The notes under the pieces are model-generated. The model was not told where the DNA came from and searched no databases. It saw only the letters and a program-made list of their open reading frames with translations. Below are positions 35,121 to 43,482 of a DNA stretch of 64,000 nucleotides, piece by piece. Every line of letters begins with the position of its first letter. Positions within the stretch are counted from its first letter, which is position 1. Origin of the DNA: Dactylosporangium sp. AC04546 (lineage in GTDB: Bacteria > Actinomycetota > Actinomycetes > Mycobacteriales > Micromonosporaceae); NCBI RefSeq assembly GCF_022095675.1, contig NZ_JAHYSG010000002.1, positions 217,151 through 281,150 on the forward strand, written 5' to 3'. Position numbers and translations under genes: made by a program.

Positions 35121-36578
35121 TCAGGGGGCGATGCCGACGTATTTGACGTCGAGGTACTCCTCGATGCCCTCCGGGCCGCCCTCGCGCCCGAAGCCGGAGT
35201 GCTTCACGCCGCCGAACGGGGCAGCGGGGTTGGAGACGATCCCCTGGTTGACCCCGACCATCCCGAAGTCGAGTCGTTCGCACACCCGGATCACGCGGCT
35301 GACGTTGGCCGAGTACACGTAGGCCGCGAGTCCGTACATGGTGTCGTTGGCCATCTCGACGGCCTTCTCGTCGTCGCCGAACGTCGTGATGGGTGCCACC
35401 GGGCCGAAGATCTCCTCGCGGAACAGGTCGGCGTCCGCCGGTACGCCGGTCAGGACGGTCGGCTGGTAGAAGTACCCGGTGTCGCGGGTGGTCGACCCGC
35501 CGGTGACGACGGTGGCGCCCCGTGACGTCGCGTCGTGGACGAGGTCGGACACCTTGCGCAACTGCTGGCCGTCGATCAGCGGGCCGACGGTCACGCCATC
35601 CTCGGTACCACGGCCGACGACCTCGCTCGCCATGCGCGCGGCGAACCTGGACGCGAAGTCGTCGGCCAGCGACTCGTGCACGATGAACCGGTTCGCGGCC
35701 GTGCAGGCCTCCCCCATGTTGCGCATCTTGGCGAGCATGGCGCCGTCGACGGCGGCGTCGAGATCGGCATCGGGGAACACCAGGAACGGGGCGTTCCCGC
35801 CGAGCTCCATCGACACCCGCAGCATCTGGTCGGCGGACTGCCGCACCAGGCCTTGTCCGATCGGGGTGGAGCCGGTGAAGGTCACCTTCCGCAGCCGCGG
35901 GTCGCTCATGAGCGCTCGCACCAGCTCACCGGTCCGCGTGGTGGTCACGACGTTGAGCACGCCCGAGGGTACGCCCACCTCCTGCAGCAGGCCGGCGAGC
36001 GCCAGCATGGTCAGCGGCGTCTGCCGCGCGGGCTTCACCACCATCGTGCAGCCCGCGGCGATGGCCGGTCCGATCTTCCGGGTCCCCATGGCGAGTGGGA
36101 AGTTCCACGGCGTGATCATGAGCGTCGGGCCGACGGGCTGCTTCATCGTCAGCAACCGTGTCGCGCCGTCCGGCGCGGTGGACCATCGACCGGCGATCCT
36201 GACAGCCTCCTCCGAGAACCAGCGCAGAAACTCGGCGCCGTAGGCGACCTCTCCCCTGGACTGCGCCAGGGGTTTGCCCATCTCGAGCGTCATGAGCAGC
36301 GCGAACTCCTCGGCGCGTTGGATGAGCAGCTCGTACGCCGCGCGCAGCAGCTCGCCGCGCATGCGAGGCGGCGTGGCCGCCCACTGCGTCTGCGCGCCGG
36401 CCGCCGCGTCGAGCGCCGCCAGCCCGTCGTCGACCGTGGCGTCAGCCACGTCCACCAGGGTCTTCGTCGTCGACGGATCTTCGACGGCGATGGCGGCGCC
36501 GGACGCGGACGCACGCCACGTCCCTGCGACGAACAGTCCCCGGGGGACGCGGTCCAGAACCGTCTGCTCGGTCACCAT
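35121..36578 (-). CDS. Succinate-semialdehyde-type aldehyde dehydrogenase
   Basis: A 485-residue ALDH of the GabD-like branch. MITPWNFPLAMGTRKIGPA and MVVKPARQTPLT mark the cofactor region, SMELGGNAPFLVF the general-base Glu, and MRNMGEACTAANRF the catalytic Cys. FGPVAPITTF and PFGGVKHSGFGREGG follow. The ATG at 36578 follows GGAGGAG. It lies 31 bases behind the flavin reductase and 13 ahead of the enone reductase. The substrate is probably an omega-oxo or semialdehyde acid from ring opening rather than succinate semialdehyde itself (inference). Confidence 0.94.
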   Translation of the reverse strand: MVTEQTVLDRVPRGLFVAGTWRASASGAAIAVEDPSTTKTLVDVADATVDDGLAALDAAAGAQTQWAATPPRMRGELLRAAYELLIQRAEEFALLMTLEMGKPLAQSRGEVAYGAEFLRWFSEEAVRIAGRWSTAPDGATRLLTMKQPVGPTLMITPWNFPLAMGTRKIGPAIAAGCTMVVKPARQTPLTMLALAGLLQEVGVPSGVLNVVTTTRTGELVRALMSDPRLRKVTFTGSTPIGQGLVRQSADQMLRVSMELGGNAPFLVFPDADLDAAVDGAMLAKMRNMGEACTAANRFIVHESLADDFASRFAARMASEVVGRGTEDGVTVGPLIDGQQLRKVSDLVHDATSRGATVVTGGSTTRDTGYFYQPTVLTGVPADADLFREEIFGPVAPITTFGDDEKAVEMANDTMYGLAAYVYSANVSRVIRVCERLDFGMVGVNQGIVSNPAAPFGGVKHSGFGREGGPEGIEEYLDVKYVGIAP

Positions 36579-36609
36579 GCTGTCTCCTCCAAACGCGACA
36601 AGGGCCGGA

Positions 36610-37821
36610 TCATTGCGCCTCGCTGCCCGGCTTCGCCTTCGCCAGTTCCTCGGTCAGGTGGCGAAGGTAGGTGCTGCTCTGCCGGGCCATGCCGAGCAGC
36701 ACCACCCCGACGAGCGCGTCGTTGCTGTGGTAGCCGATGGCCGCCTCGCCGGTCAGGTCGCCTTCGAGGACCGCACAGCGGTCGCCCAGCCTCGGCAGCC
36801 CGAACGCGCGGATGCGCACCACGCCCTGGTCGGACCAGAACGTCGGCACCGTGGTGAAGGGGCCCGGCGCCGGGGCGACCCCCTCGAGGTCATGGACCAG
36901 CGTGGTCGCGGCGTGCGCCGCGGAGTCGGCCGCGACCTGCCAGTGCTCCACCCTGCGGGCATCGTCGCCGAAGAGTGGGTTGGGGAAGCGGGCGACGTCG
37001 CCGACGGCGACCACGCCCCGCCGGCCGCCCATCCGCAGCCAGCCGTCACAGCGGACCCCGTCCGTCAGGTCGAGATCGTTGCCGGCAAGCCACTCGGTGC
37101 AGGGAACGGAACCGATGGCCTCCACGACGACGTCGGCGCGGAGCACGGACCCGTCGGCGAGCCGGACCCGTTCGCCGTCCACCCGGGTCACGCCGGTGCC
37201 CAGATGGAACTCGACCCCGGCCGCGGCATGCCGCCGACGCAGTTCGGTCCCGAGGAGACGGCCCAGCGGGGTCTGCATCGGCACGGCGTCCACGGCGACG
37301 ACGGCCACCGCGCAGCCACGCACCGTGGCGGCCGCCGCGACCTCACAGCCGATGAACCCCGCCCCGATGACGACCACCCGCGTCCCCGGGGTCAGCCGGG
37401 CCGACACGGCAAGGGCGTCGTCGACCGTGCGGATCACCTGGCGTGGGCCGCCGACCGAGTCCGGCAGCCGCCGGGGCCGGACGCCCGAGGCCGCCACCAG
37501 CCCGTCGTACCTCAGCGTGGTTCCGTCATCCAGCCGCAGCATGCGGTTCGCGAGGTCGCTGGCGACCACGCCGCGACCCAGCCGCCACTGCGTCTCGTGC
37601 TCGGACGGGCGCATGCGCAGCGCAACATCGGCATGCGTGCCCCCGTCGATGAGCAGCTTCTTCGACAGCGGAGGGCGGGTGTAGGGCATGTGGGTCTCCG
37701 CACCCACCACGACGACCCGTTCCTGCCAGCCCTGCCGGCGCAGCGCCTCGAGCGTCCGCAGCCCGGCGAGCCCCGCTCCCACCACGACGATCACGCGCTG
37801 GTTGTCGTTCGAGCCCGCCAT
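36610..37821 (-). CDS. NAD(P)H-dependent ferredoxin/rubredoxin-type reductase (FAD), copy 2
   Basis: A 403-residue flavoprotein like the one at 6655-7842: VVVGAGLAGLRTLEAL, YTRPPLSKKLLIDGG, VIGAGFIGCEVAAAAT, VAVGDVARFPNPLF. It may supply electrons to one of the P450s, but no ferredoxin gene is adjacent. ATG 37821 (MAGSNDNQ) is chosen because AGAGGGG precedes it; the longer frame crosses into the promoter. It is the first gene of a three-gene operon, divergent from an NTF2-like gene across a gap that carries a perfect palindrome. Confidence 0.92.
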   Translation of the reverse strand: MAGSNDNQRVIVVVGAGLAGLRTLEALRRQGWQERVVVVGAETHMPYTRPPLSKKLLIDGGTHADVALRMRPSEHETQWRLGRGVVASDLANRMLRLDDGTTLRYDGLVAASGVRPRRLPDSVGGPRQVIRTVDDALAVSARLTPGTRVVVIGAGFIGCEVAAAATVRGCAVAVVAVDAVPMQTPLGRLLGTELRRRHAAAGVEFHLGTGVTRVDGERVRLADGSVLRADVVVEAIGSVPCTEWLAGNDLDLTDGVRCDGWLRMGGRRGVVAVGDVARFPNPLFGDDARRVEHWQVAADSAAHAATTLVHDLEGVAPAPGPFTTVPTFWSDQGVVRIRAFGLPRLGDRCAVLEGDLTGEAAIGYHSNDALVGVVLLGMARQSSTYLRHLTEELAKAKPGSEAQ

Positions 37822-37888
37822 GCGGATCCCCTCTGTGCTGCGCTCCACGAAGCGGGCCGCCCGGCCCCCATGTATTGCCGTAGCCTAG

Positions 37889-37904
37889 TTATGTCGTGAC
37901 ATAA
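37889..37904. promoter_or_regulatory. Perfect 16-bp palindrome in divergent promoter
   Basis: TTATGTC (37889-37895), GT, GACATAA (37898-37904) is fully symmetric and sits in an AT-rich patch about 68 bases upstream of the reductase start and 82 upstream of the NTF2-like start. Size and symmetry suit a TetR- or GntR-type dimer. No such regulator gene is next to it. Confidence 0.6.
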
Positions 37905-37986
37905 TACAGCCACAACAGCAGAGCGCAGTGGTCGTGGTATCGGATGGTTCCGAGGCGGCTTCGCCAGGCGCGGAGGGGTGCAAGGC

Positions 37987-38421
37987 ATGACAGACCTACG
38001 GGCACTTCAGGACAGGTTCGAGATCCTGGACCTGTACTCGAACTACGCGATCGGCATGGACCGAGGCGACCGCGCCCGGTTCGCGTCCGTCTGGTCCGAG
38101 GACGCGGTGTGGCTCTGTGCCGAGCTGCGTCTGGAACTCGTCGGCAAAGCAGCCATTCTGGCGTACTACGACAGCCGGTCGGGGAAGGCTCCGTCAACTC
38201 CGGACCGCGGCGGCAACCTGCGACTCGCCGGCAACCACGTCATCGAGCTCCACGGTGACACCGCTTCGGGGCTTGCCGAGTTCGTCGCCTACCGCTTCAC
38301 CGGTTCGAGCATGCACCCGTACACGATGGGCCACTACGAGGACGTGTTCGTCCGCGACGAGACCGGTTGGCGCCTGCGGCGGCGTGACATGGTGGTCTGC
38401 CCGGTCCAGACGGCACCCTGA
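37987..38421 (+). CDS. Small NTF2-like (SnoaL-type) protein
   Basis: A 144-residue protein with the helical start LQDRFEILDLYSNYAIGMDRGD and the strand ASVWSEDAVW typical of the SnoaL / ketosteroid-isomerase-like fold. It has no DDHG motif, so it differs from the other two NTF2-like proteins here. ATG 37987 has GGAGGGG at 37970-37976; GTG 37978 would leave almost no spacing. It is divergent from the reductase operon and convergent with the LuxR regulator. Function unknown; isomerase or dehydratase is the usual guess. Confidence 0.85.
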   Translation: MTDLRALQDRFEILDLYSNYAIGMDRGDRARFASVWSEDAVWLCAELRLELVGKAAILAYYDSRSGKAPSTPDRGGNLRLAGNHVIELHGDTASGLAEFVAYRFTGSSMHPYTMGHYEDVFVRDETGWRLRRRDMVVCPVQTAP

Positions 38422-38440
38422 TCTTCCTGGGCGCCGATGT

Positions 38441-40750
38441 TCAGCTCGACGCTTGTTGTGCGGCGAACAGGACGGCGACCTGGGTTCGCGAGGTGAAGTT
38501 GAGCTTCATCAAGATGTGCTCGACGTGGGAGTCGACCGTTCGCGCGGCGATCACCAACTCCGCGGCGATGTCCTTGTTGCTCTTGCCACTGGCGACGAGT
38601 TGTGCGACTTCGCGTTCACGCGGGGTCAGCGGCAGATCCGCCGCGGGCCCGGTCGTCGTTGCCGGTTCGGTCGTCTTCTCGCCCAGCGCGTAGGCGACGA
38701 GTTCGTCGATGGTGAGCCGCCGCCCGTGCTCCACGGCAGCGTCGAAGGCGCGCCGGCCGAGCGCTTCGCGGGCCTGGCCCAGGTACCGGTGGTGCCACTC
38801 GAGCAGGCCCTTGCTGCCGCCAAGCAGCGGACCGACCTCGTCGGACCTGGTCTCGCACGCCGAGAGCAGCCGTGCCGCGCGCTCGGCGTCGCCGCCGGCA
38901 AGGGTTGCCCAGGCGAGGATCTCGACGGCCCAGATCATGCCGTGCTCGGTCTCGATCTCGCGCTTGCCGGCGAGTCCGGCCTTGACCAGTACCACCGCGT
39001 CGGGTATGCGCTCGTCCAGCAGCGCCGCCAGCCCGAGGAACACCGAGCACCACGAGCGCAGCAGGTGCTCGCCCTGCCCGGCACACAGCGCCTGTGCCTC
39101 GTCGAGAATGGCCACGGCACGGTCCACCTGGCCGCAGTAGCACAACGCCAGACCGAGCTTGAGACACGCGTCGGCCAGGTGCGGGTTGATGCCGCCCAGC
39201 CGCCGTTCCAGCCGGACCCCCTCTTCGAGGTGGGCAATGGCCTCCTCGATCCGGCCCTCGAACAGCTCGGCGACGCCACGACTCACGGTGGCATGGGCGA
39301 TGCTGGCCTCGTCATGGAACAGTGGGGCCAGCTGCACGCACTGGCCGAGCAGTGCCCGGGCGGCAGACGTCTCGCCGCCGACGGCAGCGAAGAAGCCGTT
39401 GGTCCACAATGCGGGGACGCGTTCCGGGGCCGGCTCGTCATCGGCGGCGAGCAGCCGGCCGAGCCAGTGCCGCCCCTCGCCTGGACGACCACTGCCGATC
39501 CAGAAGCCGAACAGCGCGCTGGCCATGCGCAACCCGACGCGGATCTGACCGGGCTCGGTGAGGCAGAACTCCAGCGCTGCCCGTACGTTGGCCTGGTCGT
39601 CGAGCACCCGACCGAGCAGTGCCTGCTGGTCCGGGCCGAACCAGCCGGTCTCGACAGCGGTGGCGAGCCCGGCGAAGTGGCGCAGGTAGGCCCGGCGCAC
39701 GGCGTGCTCCTGGCCACGGGCACGGAGAAGGTCCTCGCCGTAGTGCCGGACCGTCTCGAGCATTCGGTACCGCCGGCCGTCGAGCCGGACGACGGACTTG
39801 TCGACCAGCTCCGCCAACGCGGGCCACACGTCGTCGACCTGGAGATCCTTGCCTGCGCAGATGTGCTCGATGGCGTCGAGATCCGCGCCGCCGCGGAACA
39901 CCGACATCCTCGCCCACAGGGTTCTCGCGCGTGAGGAGCACAGCTCGTAGCTGTAGTCCATGGTGGCGCGCAGGGTCTGCTGCCTCGACGGAGCGGTACG
40001 GTTGCCTGACTCCAGCGTCAGTGGGCTGTTCACCTGCAGCGACAGGGCTTCGATCGGGAGCCAGCGCGTGCTGGCCGCCGCGAGCTCGATCGCCAGCGGC
40101 AGTCCGTCCAGACGCCGGCACAGCTCGATCACCGCCTGCTCGTCCGCCTCAGGAACAGCGAAGTCGGGGTTGAGCATCGAGGCCCGCTCCACGAACAGGG
40201 CAACGGCGTCGTACCGCTGGGCCGCTCCGGGGCGCGGCCCCTCGCCGGGCTCCGGCAGCGACAGCGGCGGCACCGGGAACAGCGCCTCGCCCTCGATGCG
40301 CAGGGGTTCACGGCTGGTGGCCATCACGCGCAGGTTCGGACAGTGCCGCAGGAGCGCGGTCGTCACACCCGCACATGCCAGGGCAAGATGTTCGCAATTG
40401 TCCAGAACCAGCAGCATTTGCCGATCGCCGACGTGCTTGACCAGCTCCGCGATCGCAGCGTTGGCGGGGCCCGGCGTCCCGAACGTCGACATGATGGTCG
40501 AGACGAGCAGGTCGGGCTGCGTCAGCTCCGCCAGGGGCACCAGCCATACCCCGTCTCGAAACGGTGGCTGCGCACTGCGGGCCACATGCAGTGCGAGCCT
40601 GGTCTTGCCGACCCCGCCGGGCCCGGTCAACGTGACCAGCCGGGACCGCGACAGCAGCCGCTTGACCCCCACCGCCTCTGATCGTCGCCCGACCAGGCTG
40701 GTGACCTCCGCCGGCAGATTCCCGACCCCGCGCGACGCACCACGAACCAT
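38441..40750 (-). CDS. Large ATP-binding LuxR-family regulator
   Basis: A 769-residue regulator. From the N-terminus: a short lead, an NB-ARC/AAA-type ATPase with Walker A TGPGGVGKTRLALH (about 41-54) and Walker B LLVLDNCEHL, a long helical TPR-like middle, and a C-terminal GerE HTH LTPREREVAQLVASGKSNKD continuing to the TVDSHVEHILMKL recognition helix. This build is common in actinomycetes and resembles LAL regulators. It is the only full transcription factor with a clear ligand/ATP switch in the catabolic region and may control it. Start ATG 40750; there is a long upstream gap with an inverted repeat. Confidence 0.92.
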   Translation of the reverse strand: MVRGASRGVGNLPAEVTSLVGRRSEAVGVKRLLSRSRLVTLTGPGGVGKTRLALHVARSAQPPFRDGVWLVPLAELTQPDLLVSTIMSTFGTPGPANAAIAELVKHVGDRQMLLVLDNCEHLALACAGVTTALLRHCPNLRVMATSREPLRIEGEALFPVPPLSLPEPGEGPRPGAAQRYDAVALFVERASMLNPDFAVPEADEQAVIELCRRLDGLPLAIELAAASTRWLPIEALSLQVNSPLTLESGNRTAPSRQQTLRATMDYSYELCSSRARTLWARMSVFRGGADLDAIEHICAGKDLQVDDVWPALAELVDKSVVRLDGRRYRMLETVRHYGEDLLRARGQEHAVRRAYLRHFAGLATAVETGWFGPDQQALLGRVLDDQANVRAALEFCLTEPGQIRVGLRMASALFGFWIGSGRPGEGRHWLGRLLAADDEPAPERVPALWTNGFFAAVGGETSAARALLGQCVQLAPLFHDEASIAHATVSRGVAELFEGRIEEAIAHLEEGVRLERRLGGINPHLADACLKLGLALCYCGQVDRAVAILDEAQALCAGQGEHLLRSWCSVFLGLAALLDERIPDAVVLVKAGLAGKREIETEHGMIWAVEILAWATLAGGDAERAARLLSACETRSDEVGPLLGGSKGLLEWHHRYLGQAREALGRRAFDAAVEHGRRLTIDELVAYALGEKTTEPATTTGPAADLPLTPREREVAQLVASGKSNKDIAAELVIAARTVDSHVEHILMKLNFTSRTQVAVLFAAQQASS

Positions 40751-40895
40751 GCAAACCGCCTCGCCCCGGCCACATCCACGGTGATGGCGCTAGCAGCGAC
40801 CACCAAGCAGATCCGCGCTCATCCTATGCCGTGATCAGCACGATTGGGCAGGTCGAAAGGGGCACGGCTTGCCGCACCGGACCCATCCGCGGCAC

Positions 40896-40925
40896 TGCGT
40901 CACGTTCCGAACACACTGTGACGCA
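40896..40925. promoter_or_regulatory. Inverted repeat upstream of the LuxR regulator
   Basis: TGCGTCAC (40896-40903) and GTGACGCA (40918-40925) form perfect 8-bp arms around a 14-base spacer, in the 275-bp gap between the LuxR gene and the divergent small gene at 41026. The two half-sites are 22 bases apart, about two helical turns, which suits a dimeric regulator. Confidence 0.55.
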
Positions 40926-41025
40926 ATCCACGTCGGTACCGGCATCGGTAGTTCTACGCATGCCTCCGGAGGCCCGTTCGTCGAGCCTTAGCAATCACGT
41001 AACAAGGAAGACACAGGAGCGAACC

Positions 41026-41451
41026 GTGACGGATCGGGACAGGGACGTTGGACACCGAGCTCCGAATTGCCCCGAAGGCCGGCACCCGGTGGGCTCCCCG
41101 AACGGCGCCGTCGAGACACTGATCGAACTCGCCAGGCACGTAGCGTCCATCATCCCGCTCCCCGGCGAGCCACTGCACGGCGACGCCCCTTCGCGGCGGG
41201 CCTGGGCGGATCTCATGCTCGAGGCCGGCTCCGGTATCGCCGCCGCCGCCAGGTTCGATGACGACCTCCTGCGCCGAGCGGTCGGTGTCGAGCACAGCGG
41301 TGGCGTCGATCCGATCTCGCGGACCCTGCTCGAGGTTGCCCTGATCGTGGCCGCTCCATCGACGCCACACGTCCGCAGTCGGGGCAGAGGGCTCCGCACG
41401 GCCGTCACCCGCGGCTGCCGGGTCCACCCGCAGTACCCCGGCGGCGGCTGA
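41026..41451 (+). CDS. Hypothetical protein, paralog of 43483-43890
   Basis: A 141-residue protein I do not recognise. GTG 41026 is supported by AGGAG at 41015-41019; the frame is open further upstream, but that part overlaps the inverted-repeat promoter region. The core VETLIELARHVASIIPLPGE, then RAWADLMLEAGSGIAAAA and TLLEVALIVAAP, lines up with ELARRAADLLPEPP, RAWRDLVLSTAARIAAVA and TLLALAATARP of the protein at 43483-43890. The tail is basic and low-complexity. It is all-helical by eye, with no membrane segment or signal peptide. Confidence 0.55.
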   Translation: MTDRDRDVGHRAPNCPEGRHPVGSPNGAVETLIELARHVASIIPLPGEPLHGDAPSRRAWADLMLEAGSGIAAAARFDDDLLRRAVGVEHSGGVDPISRTLLEVALIVAAPSTPHVRSRGRGLRTAVTRGCRVHPQYPGGG

Positions 41452-41462
41452 CAGCCGCACGC

Positions 41463-41969
41463 CTACGGATGCTCGGGCCAGCGCAGCCGCTTGTACACAG
41501 GGTCATTGCGATCGCGCGTGCCCTCGAAGTGGCCTGCCGAGGCCGGCGCGTTCGTCGACGGGTGGGTCCCGCGGTAGTCCATGACCACGCGCCGGTAGGT
41601 GAGCAGCCACCTGCCGTCGATCCGCTGGCAGTAGTCGAGGTACCGGCCGAACGAACGCACCAGGGACGACTCCTCGGACTGCATGTAGAAGTCGAAGTAC
41701 GTCTCGCCGAACGCCTCGTCGCCCTCGACGTCCCAGATCGACTGGCCGAGCAGGTGATACAGGAAGGGCGACGCGTTCGTGAAGTCGGAATTGCAGATGT
41801 ACTCCGCGAACTCCACGCCGCTGCCCCGGAACCGTCCGTGGTCGTCGAACGACTTCTCCGCGTAGCAGGCGACGATCGCGTCGCGGTCGGTCCGGTCGAC
41901 GGCGCGCGCGATGCGTGCGACGAGCTCGGTCAGCTCCATCTTGTCCGCGACCGTGTCGGCAGTGCTCAT
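41463..41969 (-). CDS. NTF2-like (SnoaL_4-type) protein
   Basis: A 168-residue protein of the same branch as the one at 23693: LTELVARIARAVDRTDRDAI, then CYAEKSFDDHGRF with the DDHG pair, a VEFAEYI helix, and YLDYCQRIDGRWLLTYRRVVMDYRG strands. ATG 41969 follows AAAGGACG. It ends 11 bases from the hypothetical gene at 41451. The two DDHG proteins probably act on similar intermediates (inference). Confidence 0.88.
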   Translation of the reverse strand: MSTADTVADKMELTELVARIARAVDRTDRDAIVACYAEKSFDDHGRFRGSGVEFAEYICNSDFTNASPFLYHLLGQSIWDVEGDEAFGETYFDFYMQSEESSLVRSFGRYLDYCQRIDGRWLLTYRRVVMDYRGTHPSTNAPASAGHFEGTRDRNDPVYKRLRWPEHP

Positions 41970-42728
41970 GTCCGTCCTTTCGGGGTGTCAGATGACGCCT
42001 GCCCACGCCAGGCGGCGGGCCTGATGGGCGCTCCCAAATCGTGTTACGGACAACGTATCAGCATTACTCTGTGATGGTCCAGGACCACATTGCCTCTGCG
42101 CGGCTCGCCTCCCGGCCGACCGGCGCGGCGCTGGACCACGGCACGGTGAACTCCCGGCGCGCTGCCCATAATGGTCTTCAGCGCTCGCGCTATATTGTGT
42201 TTGATAATTGTGTTGGTGTTCGACCACCGGGTGATCTCGTGCCCGTGGGCCACCAGGAGGAGTTCCTCAACCGTGGCGCGGACGAACCGCGGACCGCGTT
42301 CCTCGGGCCGGTGTGGTGGCCGGCACGGTACTGACCATCGCGGTGGTCTTCGACGACCCACGGCATGGCCGTGGACCCACTCAGCTTCAGCGACCCCGGT
42401 ACATCGCGGAGTGGGAGGCGGCCTTCGTCGCCAACAGCTCCCCCGGCGCGGGCGTGGCGGACCCGCGCACGGCATTCAGGCATGAACAGGCACCGGCCCG
42501 CGCGGTGCGGGTGCGCCTACCCGGCGGCGCAGAGGTCGCCGGCTTCTCCATCAAGCGCTCCGCGGCGGACTACGTTCCGGCCGCGGCCGCGCCGGCCCCC
42601 GGGCAGACACTGCCCGCATCACGCGCGAGTTCGGGTGACCCTGGAGGCCGCCTCGCAGCCCTCCGAGCCCCAGCCAACGCCGCTCACTCCGGCCTCACTA
42701 CGCGGACCCCGGGCCGCCGCGGCGCCGC
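41970..42728. other. Gene-poor intergenic stretch with an AT-rich patch
   Basis: I see no convincing gene in these 759 bases. Open frames exist (for example plus-strand 42313-42819), but they read into the next gene and show no family features. An AT-rich stretch at about 42168-42215, unusual for this window, includes CCATAATGG and a run around TTTGATAATTGTG. The GC-rich part (42300-42700) has codon-like composition in more than one frame, so a decayed gene is possible. Confidence 0.45.
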
Positions 42729-43370
42729 TCAGCGGTCGCTGGTGGCCGCGTGCTGCACCGACGCTCCGCCGAGGAGCTCGTCGAGCTTGGCGCGCGCCTG
42801 CTCGAGCCGCTGCGCGTAGTCGTTGCGCTCGGCGGCGATCCGGTCACGGTCAGCCTTCAACGTCTCGACGTTGCGCTCAGCGGGCGGCGCCGGCGGGACG
42901 TTCTGGGTCATGGCGAAGCTCCAGAACTCGCGCACCACCGCGCGGGCGAGCCGGTCGTAGTCGATGACGACGTTGCCGGCACCGGCCGGGACGACGGCGG
43001 CGTCGACGGCGGGCGCCGCCTGCGTCACCGGCGCGACGGCGGCGGCGTCGATCGCGGGCCCCGCGTCGATCCGGTAGGTCCGCTTGCCCCGAATGTCCCG
43101 GACGATCTCGCCTTCGCGGTCCATGGCGGCGATGAGCTGGATGAAGGCCACCTGGGACCCCTCGTAGTCGATGGCGTCCTTCAGCACGCTGGTCGCGTAG
43201 CCCGACGGATCCTCGACGGGACCGGCGGACACCAGGTAACGACGGATGCGCGTCCGAGCGGTGCGATCGCGAGCCACGGTGTCCACCCACTCCAAACTGT
43301 GTTCGTGCTCCGTTGACGGCGGGCCACAATCGTCGTCAGTCCTGTGGACCTGGCCCGCTCTCTTCGCCAA
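42729..43370 (-). CDS. Hypothetical protein with winged-helix-like centre and C-terminal coiled coil
   Basis: A protein of up to 213 residues, not assignable to a named family. Residues about 45-100 (TRIRRYLVSAG through GEIVRDIRGKRTYRI) look like a small wHTH: helices followed by a two-strand wing. An Ala/Pro-rich linker follows, then IDYDRLARAVVREFW, then a coiled coil (NVETLKADRDRIAAERNDYA and on) to the end. The start is uncertain: TTG 43370 gives full length, and a GTG at 43286 is possible. Upstream lie a hairpin and three tandem repeats. It is probably a DNA-binding or scaffold protein (inference). Confidence 0.65.
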   Translation of the reverse strand: MAKRAGQVHRTDDDCGPPSTEHEHSLEWVDTVARDRTARTRIRRYLVSAGPVEDPSGYATSVLKDAIDYEGSQVAFIQLIAAMDREGEIVRDIRGKRTYRIDAGPAIDAAAVAPVTQAAPAVDAAVVPAGAGNVVIDYDRLARAVVREFWSFAMTQNVPPAPPAERNVETLKADRDRIAAERNDYAQRLEQARAKLDELLGGASVQHAATSDR

Positions 43371-43379
43371 CCACTATAG

Positions 43380-43468
43380 CGCACCCACGTTGTGGGCGCG
43401 CTACCAGTCGAGTTGTTTGGGTGTTCTTACCTTGGGGGGTGTTCTTACCTTAGGGGTGTTCTCAGCTT
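43380..43468. repeat. Three tandem copies of GGTGTTCTTACCTT plus hairpin
   Basis: GGTGTTCTTACCTT occurs at 43420-43433 and again at 43438-43451. A third copy with two changes is at 43455-43468, so the spacing is 18 and 17 bases. Next to it, CGCACCCAC (43380-43388) and GTGGGCGCG (43392-43400) form a tight hairpin with one mismatch. The block lies in the 112-bp gap upstream of the coiled-coil protein, so it may be an operator array or promoter-proximal attenuator. Confidence 0.6.
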
Positions 43469-43482
43469 GGCGGCTCTGCTGG

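Noticed and set aside
42313..42819. 168-codon plus-strand frame in the gene-poor region
   Set aside because: It starts well but turns into Ser/Arg/Ala repeats and runs into the antisense of the coiled-coil gene; no start signal or family match.
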